From Ramicandelaber brevisporus (Eukaryota > Kickxellomycota > Ramicandelaberales > Ramicandelaberaceae), in the NCBI GenBank assembly GCA_025201865.1, contig MU602757.1:1-33360 (forward strand): DNA of 33,360 bases. The letters run 5' to 3'. Position 1 is the stretch's first letter; every line of letters starts with the position of its first letter. The translations under genes were made by a program, and so were the position numbers. The notes below the pieces were generated by a model that saw only the letters and a program-made list of their open reading frames with translations, did no database searches and had not been told where the DNA came from. This document shows positions 18,414 through 27,611 of the stretch, piece after piece.

Positions 18414-21400
18414 TCATCTGCCAAAGAGCATGCCAGAGAGTGAGCTGTCAACCTGAGTATCGCAAGAGCAATATCCACCAACTGGGCATTGGCATCGAGT
18501 AGCTGTTGAGTTGGACTTTGACCGACCACCACCTGTGCTGCTGTGCTGACTTGCAATGTCACCATTGCTGCTAGAGTTGTTACTCATATAGAGACTCGGA
18601 ATGATTTTACGGGCTGATTTCTTGTTGTTCACCTGCTGTGAGTGCAATTCAGGAATATCAGTGTTGTTGCTCAGTCCAAGACCATTTCCACTGCCACTGC
18701 TACTGCCACTGCTGGTTGATGACGGAGACAAGAACGATGCAATTGCAGCCATTGTGCCTCTCTTCTTCTTTTTCCCATCGCGAGCAGATGATGCATTTGA
18801 TGGACCAGATGGAGCCAATGGGTGTGAGTTGAGTGACTGACCGAACAACCCAGTAATAGCATCATCAATTGCCAATTCATCAACAACCATCGTGTTTCGA
18901 CTCTGTGGCTGTCGATAGTCACGCGACTGCTGTGAATGTGGAACCTGTCGAGAAAGCAGTGGAGATGTAGCGCCATAAACAGTGGAACGAGAGTGAGTTG
19001 ATGACATTGTAGACTGCGCGGGAGACTTTGAGTGAGACATGGCCGAGTCAACCGCAGCTTCACGCAAGAAATCAATATCAATCCATTGCGGAAGTGGCTG
19101 CTTGGTGAGATCATCAATTGAGCGGCTGCTCATTCCGCTGCCTGAGACGTGACGTTGTCCATCTGGATGCTGCTGCTGCTGGTGCTGATGCTGCTGTGGC
19201 TGATGGTGCTCAGTCGGCGCAGATTGCCATCTCAGTGAGGGTGTGGCAGATGCAGACACTGTGACAGAGCTGTTTGTTGCACTGGAACGAGACTGCTCAG
19301 TTGACTCATTCGAAACAAGTGCACCAGCGCCAGAACGACCAATAATGCTTGAACCGCTATTCATCGACGGTGACTTCGCTGATGCTGATGCCGCTGCTGC
19401 TACTGAAGACGATGGCGACTTCTTTGACTCTTTAGTATCAACTGGGCCGCCGCCTGGGCTGTAGAAGTCAAAATACGACAAGCTGGTTAGCTGACCATTC
19501 TTGGCTGAAACTACAGCTGATGAATACGATGCTGATTGAGGAATCAGCTTTGGTTCACGGCTGGATGTAGACGACACTGCTGAGATGGATGGCGCTGGAT
19601 GCAGCGGCGGTGGCAGTGGTGACAGCATTTGAGGCGATGATACTGACTCAAGTTCACGTTCAGCATGAGATGTTGTGGCCGATGCAGTAACAGATTGTGG
19701 TTGTTGTTGTTGCTCATAGTACATTGACTGGTATTGCTGTTGTTGCTGATAGTACACTTCGCGTGGTTCAATTTGTAGACTAATGTCATACATTTTATCT
19801 TCGTCAAATTGAGAATTTGAAACAGCCATTGCCGAAGACAAGTAACTTTGAACCTCATGAACTGGTGTCAATGAATAAGGAATCTGGAATGCTTGGAAAT
19901 CTTGAATAATCGAGACCATGCGTTGGAACTTGACAAAGTTAATGTGAATAGTCGGTTCAACATTTCCACCATTTCCATTACCACTGCCACTGGCTTGTTG
20001 ATGCTGGTGTTGCTGCTGATGCTGGTGCTGATGGGCAAGTCTACGCAATGAGGAGGAGCTGCGCTGAACTGGTTTGAGCATTGCACTGTGGGGATTACCG
20101 TGTCCGTCATGGTTATACTGATCAGATGAGCTGGTTCCAAGGGATAGTTTTGAATCAGCTGGTCCATGTCCAACAGTAGTAACCAGCATGGGAGAGAAGT
20201 CACCACCAGTGTGGACTGGCAATGAAGCTGGTGAATCGGATGAGCCGGCAGAGATAGATTGCGATGATGGATGCAACTGTGGAGTCATCCTTTGCTGCTG
20301 CTGCTGCTGCTGTTGCAGATGATTGTTACCACTAATGTTTGCCTTAATTTTAGATTTATTTCCAACATCAGTAAAGGTCAAATCACTCAGATATAAACCC
20401 AAGAATGGCATTGCTGGGAACTCAGTATTCTTCAATAGCTTTCTGTAGCCTGAATAGTTATGAGTAACATCAATAATTTCATTTAGTTTCTTGAGAGTTG
20501 AGTCAAATCCAGTTATAGCTGATGAGAGTGGCTGCCATACTGACTGCTTCAATCTATCAACTGATGCGCTCTGCAATCCAGCCATTATAGCAAACATTGT
20601 GTTGAAGTTGTTCATCTGCAATAGAGAATGCGCAATATCCACAAAATGTCTCGCATTCGCCAATCTTCTACTATGATCACTCTCCATTAAAATAGTTACG
20701 ATGACCCAATGTGAGATTCTGGTTGATGCAGCAACCATTGCACGTACATTGGTGGCTGTAGACACCTCAGCTGGTTTAATGAACTCTTGGCCCAGCAGCT
20801 CATGAGGTCTGATTGTCAGGAACAACTTGCTATCCATTAGCGTCAACTGGCGTGCAATTTCGATTGGATGAATCTCAATAAACGCCACACCTGCCTCAAT
20901 CTCTCCCATCGACACTCTTTCCAGTATTTTGTAGACATGTTTGAGTATTCTTGGCTCGGGTTTGCGCTGCTCTAGTGTCTTTGCAGCAGCACCAGTTAGC
21001 ATCAAGTCAATAGTCTTGGAGCGAGCCAGTCTGGCCGGAGCAGCCCCACGAGCACTCATTAAATCAGCTTCAGTTATTTTAGAGATAACCATTCTGTTCA
21101 TTCGTTCAGCTGGGCCAGGCAACACTGCTCTAATCTCAATGTTGACAAAATCTGCAATTAGAGGCAAAGCAGATGCATCTTCATCTTCAAAGAAATAGGA
21201 ATCCAACCACGACTTGACCACATGCTGCACTCTCAATCTCACTGGCATTAACCACTTCTGACTCCACACTTGTATTTCATTAGGGCTTAAATCATCTGGA
21301 GGACTTGTTCCAAATCTCGCCCTCAAATGATTAATGAACTCAACTGGAGTGCAAAATCCACGGAATGTTAGTAAAAATGCATGGAAATAGTCTTTATTAA

Positions 21401-24400
21401 CTGACACATTATGCGGAGTCAATGCCTCAATCAATCCAGTTAGCGTTCCACTGACTACCTGTCCAGTTTTGGGGTCCAGTATCAGCGATTCGTTTGATAC
21501 ACTTTTGCTAAGCATCTCTCCAAGTCCACTGGGTGCGTCCTGATTCAAATGGGGAACTAATCTAGGCGTTTGACCAATATTGTGACTGTAGTTGTTGTTA
21601 CTGTTGCTGCTATTGTTGTTGTTATTGTTATTATTAGAATGGTGGGATCGATTGCCACTTCTGTCTGAAAATGATGAACTAACTGACTCTGCTCTAACTG
21701 GTCTATTCAATGGTGATCCACTGGCTAATATCATGCTACTACGCTGAATTGATCTAACATCTGGACTTGTATTTGACACTCCATTCACCTGCATTCCACC
21801 AAAGCTAGACACAAGGCGCGGAATTGGGCCACCAGATGCTGCACCACTGGAAATCACGCCTCCATTATTGGCATTAGCACTGACTGAACCACTGTTGAGT
21901 GTTTGATATGCAGACACAGGCAGAGTGTGCTGGACAAGTGGGCTCGGCTGATGACTCTGCTGTGTACCACTGTTGTGAGCCGGAGTATTCTGCGAAGCTG
22001 CAGCCGCTTGTTGATAATTGCTGCTATTTGCGCTGTTCATGTAAACTGATCTTCGATTGTTTTCAAACATTTGTAAATCAGATAACATGGCCTCAAAAGA
22101 CTCTCGAATATTCACATTGGACTCGAGCACTGCTGTGACGGAGGGATGAGTTAGCTTCGGTGTTGCTGTTGTAGTTGCTGCTGTGGTTGCAGTTGTAGTT
22201 GCTGCTGTGGTGGTTGTAGTTGTAGCAGTTGTGGATGACATGTCAGGAGAGTAAACACTTTCGACTGGCATACTTCTACGAGGCGGTCTCAATGGTCTAT
22301 CTCTGTTGCCAGCCATCGGAGACGTGCCCACAACGAGTGACGTTGCCGAAGAATCAGACTGTTGTTTGGACTTTGACTGTTGTTTTTGCTGCCTCTGAGA
22401 TGGGGCTGTGGATATATTTGAAGATGTCGCAATCGATATGTCATCTGCATCTCGACTTGCGTTATTCGATGGCGACAGCCTTGAAGAACTCAAAGGCACT
22501 TGTGGGAGTGGCACCGATGGCGGAGGAGGTGACATTGACTGTAGCGGAACTGGCGGAAGCTGTTGCAGTGGAACTGATTGCTGTTGCTGCTGCTGTCGCT
22601 GCTGCTGCTGCTGTCGCTGCTGCTGCTGCTGCTTCTGAGTGTGAGGCTGTGACTGTGGCTGAGGCTGCGGTTGTTGCGGTCTGGCAGTTTTACAGAATGC
22701 ATCGAATCTCTTTATATAATCATCTAGAACTGGTCTGACTTGGTTAGTTCCATCAGCCAGCATTCCAATCATGCCTGCTCTAATAGACTGTAACTTTGCA
22801 GCTGCAACAACATCATTGGACTCCGCTGATGAAAGTAAGCAAATCGTCTCAATGGACAATTGCCGTGCCAAATGTTCAATCTGCAATAATATACCAATCA
22901 GCTGTTGACGGGGAGGTTGAACTTGCACCAGTGAATCATACACTGTAGACACCAGATTGCCAACTGTGATGTTAGACAGTGCTTGTTTGAGATCGCCAAT
23001 GGACCTGGCAGATGCCGAGTTGGCCGCATTCATCATTGGAGCAACATAGTCATCAGCAGCTGAACCCATCATTTCTACAAGCGATAGCAGCGGCCCGACA
23101 GTGGACAACACTACTGCAACACCAAATGCACATTCCACATGAGAAATTGACTGCGATACAGCCTCTTCATTGTGAAGGTATCGCTGGCTCTGCTGACTCT
23201 GCTGATTTTGACTCAGCTTATCAATCAACGAGTCGACAGCTGCCTTGACACTTGTAAACAATTCATTCAACATTGCAGCCATTTCGTCAACATCCAGCAC
23301 TGCATCCAGCATTGTTCTCATCATGTTCAGCATCTCTGCCGGCACCACTGGCCCGCTGCTTGGAATGCTGTGGAAATACTGTGATCCAGACACTGCTGTT
23401 GCAAACCTGTGGATTGATGACGATGCTTTTCGGAACAAACGGTGTAGTGATAACAGTGCACTTTGCTCGTCGCCAAGTGAATAGACCAGTCTGCCAGGCA
23501 TAGCACAGTGCGTGCCAAGCAGCAGCCGAGCCAGTGCCTTGTGACAGGCTGCAAACAATGGACGAGTCGCTGCATAGTACCTGTGCTGTTCTGCTGAGTC
23601 CGGTGAGTTATCACTGTTAGCTTCTGGTGGATGATTCCACATTCTACACAGTGCGAACAAACGAGCCGCAGCAAACATGGTCTGACGAGCGTGTAATCTG
23701 CAGTCTGTTGGTTTACCAAATTGGTCAATTGCAGTTGTCGCCACTGACTCGACAACACTGTGGATCGTCATAACAAACGGCTCCAAACTTGGCGCAACTG
23801 GCAGAGGCACTGCGTTTGGGGGAGGAGGTGAAAGTGCTTGACGTGCTTCGGCAGTCACTCTTTGTTGCTGTTGTTGCTGTTGCTGCTGTTGACTCTCCTG
23901 TTGTTCGCGATGCCATTGATGCTGCTGCTGCGGTTGTTGCTGCTGCTGCATAGAGCTGTCGATGTCAATATCGTCTTCCTCGTAATTGCGGCTGTGGTTG
24001 CTGCTGCTGTTGTTGTTGTTTTGGAAAGGTGTTTGTAATTGAACGTGCCCTGGTTGAAGTTGCAGTTGTTGGTAGGGCAAAGCAGGTGTTGTAGCATTGG
24101 TGCGGAGGCTGTGATGGCCACTGGTACCCGAGTTGTGCTGAAGTGGAGAGGCGCTATCAACTCGCCTGTTTCCATTTCTGCTGTTGCTATTGCTGTTGCT
24201 GGTATTGCTGGCGCTGCTCATGTTTCGATTTGAGTCTGAGAAAGAAGAAGAAATAAAAGCTGGTGTGCTGACTGGGGATATTGACTGATGAAGGTGATTG
24301 TGGTGGTGGTGGTGATGTTGATGTTGTTGCTGTTGTTGAATCAAGGGTGAAGGTGAACTGTCACTTACCACTGTGCCATCAGTCATTGAATCTGTGACAA

Positions 24401-25148
24401 ACTGTCGCTGTGATTGTGATTGTGATTGTGATTGTGAGTGGAAGACTGAATCACTGTGACGATGATGAGGATGAGGATGATGACGAAGCTGCGAGTGTGT
24501 GAATTGCCCAGAATTGCTCCCGCTGTTGTTACCGCTGCTGCCGTTACCACTGCTGCTTCTGCTTCCGTATAAAATGGCCTGGGTACTAACGTCGTCTTCG
24601 TCGTTTTCTTTTTCGTTATTATTGCTGTTGTATCCAGAGGGATCGTCTGAACTGTCATAGTCACCGCCGCCGCCGTTGTGCAACTTTGAGGCAGACACAA
24701 GCAAAGGCAATGGAGTCAGAGGGGAGTGCGGAGAAGGGGTCGATTCGGAAACTAAATTGAGAGAGTTGGGCACCATTGCCATTCGATGTTGTGTACCCGG
24801 GACCTCAACACGGTCACCAACTATGCGAGGATCTTCGTCATCTCTCGTCAAGTGATTGTGGTGGTTGTGGTGGTTGTGGTTGCTGCCGTAACAATCGCCG
24901 AATTCTCTCACGCTGGAATAAGCTCCGTTTGACAGTCCACTACTGTTGCTGCTGCTGTGATATGGTTGCATTCCGTTTGACGATAGTGAGGCGGTTGTGG
25001 CTGGTTGTGTGGCGGACAGTGGTGACGAAAGGGAACGAAACTGGTGTGATGATGGCAATAGTGATGATGGTAATGATGAGCCTGCTGCGAGAAAAAGCTG
25101 CTGCTGCTGTTGATACTGATGACGAGGCGTATCGTCGGTTGAAACCAT
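18414..25148 (-). CDS. Ras guanine-nucleotide exchange factor, Cdc25 type
   Basis: A 2,244-residue protein. A RasGEF_N/REM domain lies at about residues 1215-1350 (SGTLTGLIEALTPHNVSVNK, DYFHAFLLTFRGFCTPVEFI, FVNIEIRAVLPG). A catalytic Cdc25-homology domain follows at about 1433-1775 (RPHELLGQEFIKPAEV, STRISHWVIVTILMESDHSR, HSLLQMNNFNTMFAIMAGLQ, EFPAMPFLGLYLSDLTFTDV, INFVKFQRMVSIIQDFQ). It should load GTP onto Ras at membranes, upstream of cAMP or MAPK signalling. Low complexity of about 120 residues splits the end of the catalytic domain. The N-terminal ~450 residues and several linkers are Ser/Asn/Gln/His-rich; a helical, folded-looking block is at about 450-820. I see no SH3 domain, which Cdc25 proteins often carry. 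The C-terminus holds CQCPVGGYCSC. An in-frame TAG at 25164-25166 precedes the chosen ATG. Confidence 0.92.
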   Translation of the reverse strand: MVSTDDTPRHQYQQQQQLFLAAGSSLPSSLLPSSHQFRSLSSPLSATQPATTASLSSNGMQPYHSSSNSSGLSNGAYSSVREFGDCYGSNHNHHNHHNHLTRDDEDPRIVGDRVEVPGTQHRMAMVPNSLNLVSESTPSPHSPLTPLPLLVSASKLHNGGGGDYDSSDDPSGYNSNNNEKENDEDDVSTQAILYGSRSSSGNGSSGNNSGSNSGQFTHSQLRHHPHPHHRHSDSVFHSQSQSQSQSQRQFVTDSMTDGTVVSDSSPSPLIQQQQQHQHHHHHHNHLHQSISPVSTPAFISSSFSDSNRNMSSASNTSNSNSNSRNGNRRVDSASPLQHNSGTSGHHSLRTNATTPALPYQQLQLQPGHVQLQTPFQNNNNSSSNHSRNYEEDDIDIDSSMQQQQQPQQQHQWHREQQESQQQQQQQQQQRVTAEARQALSPPPPNAVPLPVAPSLEPFVMTIHSVVESVATTAIDQFGKPTDCRLHARQTMFAAARLFALCRMWNHPPEANSDNSPDSAEQHRYYAATRPLFAACHKALARLLLGTHCAMPGRLVYSLGDEQSALLSLHRLFRKASSSIHRFATAVSGSQYFHSIPSSGPVVPAEMLNMMRTMLDAVLDVDEMAAMLNELFTSVKAAVDSLIDKLSQNQQSQQSQRYLHNEEAVSQSISHVECAFGVAVVLSTVGPLLSLVEMMGSAADDYVAPMMNAANSASARSIGDLKQALSNITVGNLVSTVYDSLVQVQPPRQQLIGILLQIEHLARQLSIETICLLSSAESNDVVAAAKLQSIRAGMIGMLADGTNQVRPVLDDYIKRFDAFCKTARPQQPQPQPQSQPHTQKQQQQQRQQQQQRQQQQQQSVPLQQLPPVPLQSMSPPPPSVPLPQVPLSSSRLSPSNNASRDADDISIATSSNISTAPSQRQQKQQSKSKQQSDSSATSLVVGTSPMAGNRDRPLRPPRRSMPVESVYSPDMSSTTATTTTTTAATTTATTAATTTATPKLTHPSVTAVLESNVNIRESFEAMLSDLQMFENNRRSVYMNSANSSNYQQAAAASQNTPAHNSGTQQSHQPSPLVQHTLPVSAYQTLNSGSVSANANNGGVISSGAASGGPIPRLVSSFGGMQVNGVSNTSPDVRSIQRSSMILASGSPLNRPVRAESVSSSFSDRSGNRSHHSNNNNNNNNSSNSNNNYSHNIGQTPRLVPHLNQDAPSGLGEMLSKSVSNESLILDPKTGQVVSGTLTGLIEALTPHNVSVNKDYFHAFLLTFRGFCTPVEFINHLRARFGTSPPDDLSPNEIQVWSQKWLMPVRLRVQHVVKSWLDSYFFEDEDASALPLIADFVNIEIRAVLPGPAERMNRMVISKITEADLMSARGAAPARLARSKTIDLMLTGAAAKTLEQRKPEPRILKHVYKILERVSMGEIEAGVAFIEIHPIEIARQLTLMDSKLFLTIRPHELLGQEFIKPAEVSTATNVRAMVAASTRISHWVIVTILMESDHSRRLANARHFVDIAHSLLQMNNFNTMFAIMAGLQSASVDRLKQSVWQPLSSAITGFDSTLKKLNEIIDVTHNYSGYRKLLKNTEFPAMPFLGLYLSDLTFTDVGNKSKIKANISGNNHLQQQQQQQQRMTPQLHPSSQSISAGSSDSPASLPVHTGGDFSPMLVTTVGHGPADSKLSLGTSSSDQYNHDGHGNPHSAMLKPVQRSSSSLRRLAHQHQHQQQHQHQQASGSGNGNGGNVEPTIHINFVKFQRMVSIIQDFQAFQIPYSLTPVHEVQSYLSSAMAVSNSQFDEDKMYDISLQIEPREVYYQQQQQYQSMYYEQQQQPQSVTASATTSHAERELESVSSPQMLSPLPPPLHPAPSISAVSSTSSREPKLIPQSASYSSAVVSAKNGQLTSLSYFDFYSPGGGPVDTKESKKSPSSSVAAAASASAKSPSMNSGSSIIGRSGAGALVSNESTEQSRSSATNSSVTVSASATPSLRWQSAPTEHHQPQQHQHQQQQHPDGQRHVSGSGMSSRSIDDLTKQPLPQWIDIDFLREAAVDSAMSHSKSPAQSTMSSTHSRSTVYGATSPLLSRQVPHSQQSRDYRQPQSRNTMVVDELAIDDAITGLFGQSLNSHPLAPSGPSNASSARDGKKKKRGTMAAIASFLSPSSTSSGSSSGSGNGLGLSNNTDIPELHSQQVNNKKSARKIIPSLYMSNNSSSNGDIASQHSSTGGGRSKSNSTATRCQCPVGGYCSCDTQVDSSLSGMLFGR

Positions 25149-26180
25149 GTCTGATACAAATCGCTACTGTGATGCGTGCGAATACACGAGTTGCGTGTGG
25201 AAAAATACGATGTGGTCGATCTGTGTGAGCGAGAGGATGGAATGGGGAAAGGGGAAGAGGCTGCTGACAAAGCCGCCAAAGATGGCAATCAGGACGGGGA
25301 GGGAGGGAGGGAGAGTGTATATGCAGAGGTGGCTTTTGAAGGTATTGACACTAGGACGAAAGAGCAATGGTGGCTTCTACTGCTGCGGGGACTTTTTTGG
25401 TGGCTGGTATCGGGACGGTGGCTTTCTTTATGAAAAGTGATGAAGATAAAGAGGATGAGGAAGATGACGATGTAGATTACACCGTGAAGACGAATTGAAA
25501 GTAACAAGGAACAAACAGGGACGCAAAGGGTATGGGAGGGGGGTGATAGGAAACGCGATGAGACGGCAAAAAGGGAACGGGAAGAAAGGGACCAGGAAAT
25601 GGAACGCGTCCGCACAGTCTCAACACGGTCTTCGTTTTTGGCTCGGATATATGACGAATCTTGTGCGAGAGAGAAAGAAGGAATGAGAGAGAGAGACCGC
25701 GCAAAGGCAAAGCAAGGCAGGGCAGGGGGTTCCAGACCTATCTTGTTTTTTTTTTCTCAACTCAACTCTACTCTCCACGAAACGATCGAATCAGCGATGA
25801 AGGGAATGAGTGGCCGGTGTCCTTGGAACTTGGTTCGGGGCACTCTTTTTACGCGAAGTGAAGGCAGCACTATTGGTGGAGATACCAACGGCAAGGCGAA
25901 TGGTAGGGCGGGATGTAATATCGTGGGGATGGCGGTTGGAGGCCGGTTCGGCGCCGATAATAATAGTTCGGAGTTCCAGCCTGTAATAATTGAATTGAGC
26001 TGAAATGATATGAAGCAAAGTAAACAACAGCAAAAACAAAAGCAAAAACGAAAAGGCGGAAGCGGGAACACTTGAAGATTGCGGCAATGGTGTCAACGAA
26101 ACAGCGTGTGTCAACAAAAAAGGACAGCGTGCGTCAAGAGGTCAAGAGGTCAGGAAGTCAGGAAGTCAGGAAGTCCAGTG
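25149..26180 (-). promoter_or_regulatory. Upstream/leader region of the Ras GEF gene, pyrimidine-rich on the sense strand
   Basis: The plus strand is conspicuously purine-rich (GGGAGGGAGGG near 25300, GAGAGAGAGAC near 25690, GGAAAGGGGAAGAGG near 25245). The Ras GEF mRNA strand is therefore C/T-rich for about 0.6-1 kb before its start, like the velvet gene's leader. No convincing gene; open frames here are short and of biased composition. Confidence 0.5.
26133..26175. repeat. Five tandem 8-mers, GTCAAGAG x2 then GTCAGGAA x3
   Basis: GTCAAGAG at 26133 and 26141, then GTCAGGAA at 26149, 26157 and 26165, ending in GTC. It is a short variant minisatellite in the Ras GEF/acidic-protein spacer. It could bind a factor, but I have no evidence for that. 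Confidence 0.9.
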
Positions 26181-26735
26181 ACCGAGGTCCGCGAGCTGAG
26201 AATGCGTGATGACTGCCAGAAAAGATTTTTTTATTCTCGCCGGGTAGGGAGTGCAATGATCGGCAAGTGATATGACTAGATGGCATTCCTGGTTGACAGC
26301 TGGCCAGTGATGTTCATCTGATCCGCCAACAGAGTGTGAACAGTTCATACACGCATGCATGCATACGTGCGGATACGTATGATTGAGTAGCCAACCTTGA
26401 CTTCCAGTGATCAAATTTAGAAGGAACAAAACAAAACAAAAAAACAACAACTTGAGAGACTAGCGCCTAGCAACTCGGTTATCTTCCGGTGTAACTGGCA
26501 GTGTCAGAGTGTAATGGGTAGGACTGATGGAATAGTTAAGTCACCGGTTCGAAGGTGTAGAGAGCTATCGGTCGATTCGGCTTCTCGGTGTAACAACCAG
26601 CGGCAATCCTAGTTGCTTGATACCGAGCGAAGTCTCGAATACGACGAACTGATGACGGCATAGCACGGACTCTTTCCGGATTTACACAAAAAAAACACCA
26701 TTGTATCCGTTCGGGCTTGACATCTATCGTAGGAT

Positions 26736-26760
26736 GCAAGGCTGCTAAGAATAGCCTTGC
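26736..26760. repeat. Perfect 8-bp inverted repeat with 9-nt loop
   Basis: GCAAGGCT and AGCCTTGC flank a nine-base loop and could form a stable RNA or DNA hairpin. T-rich sequence follows about 12 bases later on the plus strand. It may be the 3' end of a non-coding transcript, or chance. Confidence 0.6.
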
Positions 26761-27396
26761 AGCTAGCCTCAGTATTTTATTTTTCTTTCATTCTTTCCAC
26801 TCCAAAAGAACAAAGTGAGCCAAAGAGAGTTGTGCTTTCCAGTGTTCGATTTTTCTTTTCATTTTTAGACTTGCTACGTGAGATGCAGGCATCTGCACGG
26901 TTTTCTCGTTTTCTCTTTTTCTCGTTTTCTCTTTTTCTTTTACTGCGTGTCCTTTTTCATAATGTGCGTTCAGATGCATCTCAATGTAAATGCTTCTAAC
27001 CGAGTGTTTAAATCGTCCCCAAAGTGCTTAAAGCACGTTTACTGAGTTCCCAGTGATATCGTCAGTCTGGGCGTTCAAATTGGGGAGAAGGGAGGAAATA
27101 AACCACATCTGCAATGTAGAATGCGGAGAGCAAAGAAGATCAGAGAACGCAAAGAAAAGATGAAGGCGAAGGTGAAATCAAGGAGTGCAAAAAAAAATTG
27201 ACGAGAAAGACAGGATGAGGTGGCGAGAGACACCTGGAGGAGGGTGGTCAGGCGATTAGAGCTAGTGGTTCATCACACAAAGTAGCAGATGGTTTGCTAG
27301 TGACTCTCTTTTTTCCTCCTCCCCCATATCTACCGCCGCCATTTTTTGAACTCCAGCACTGCTTCTGCTTCTGCCTCTGCTTTTGCCCTCGCTACT

Positions 27397-27426
27397 ACAT
27401 CACATCACATCACATCACATCACATC
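27397..27426. repeat. (ACATC)6 pentanucleotide repeat
   Basis: Thirty bases of six perfect ACATC units in the probable leader of the acidic-protein gene. Confidence 0.97.
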
Positions 27427-27611
27427 TACTCGCAACTATCACAGCTCGCTATACTTGCCTTTTTCATCTCTCGATCTCATTATCGTATTGATATCATTTG
27501 AACATTCCTTAGCTAATCACCACGCGTGCATTGTCGCCAAAGCTCTATCCATCTCAACACACTCTTTCTTTCCTCCATCACGCTCTAATATTCCACCATC
27601 ACCACGCAACA

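Larger units (their letters stand above)
26181..27611 (+). promoter_or_regulatory. Upstream region of the acidic-protein gene
   Basis: Mixed sequence with no supported protein gene. It contains a balanced-composition block at about 26455-26780 that ends with an 8-bp perfect hairpin (26736-26760) and T-rich runs, then T-rich sequence (26773-26945), a purine-rich stretch (27080-27240) and a pyrimidine-rich leader (27300-27611) with an (ACATC)6 repeat. The last part resembles a fungal promoter and 5' UTR for the gene starting at 27612. Confidence 0.45.

Noticed and set aside
26536-26739. 67-codon minus-strand open frame in the Ras GEF/acidic-gene spacer
   Set aside because: Too short and without recognisable features; the region is better considered as a possible RNA or plain spacer.
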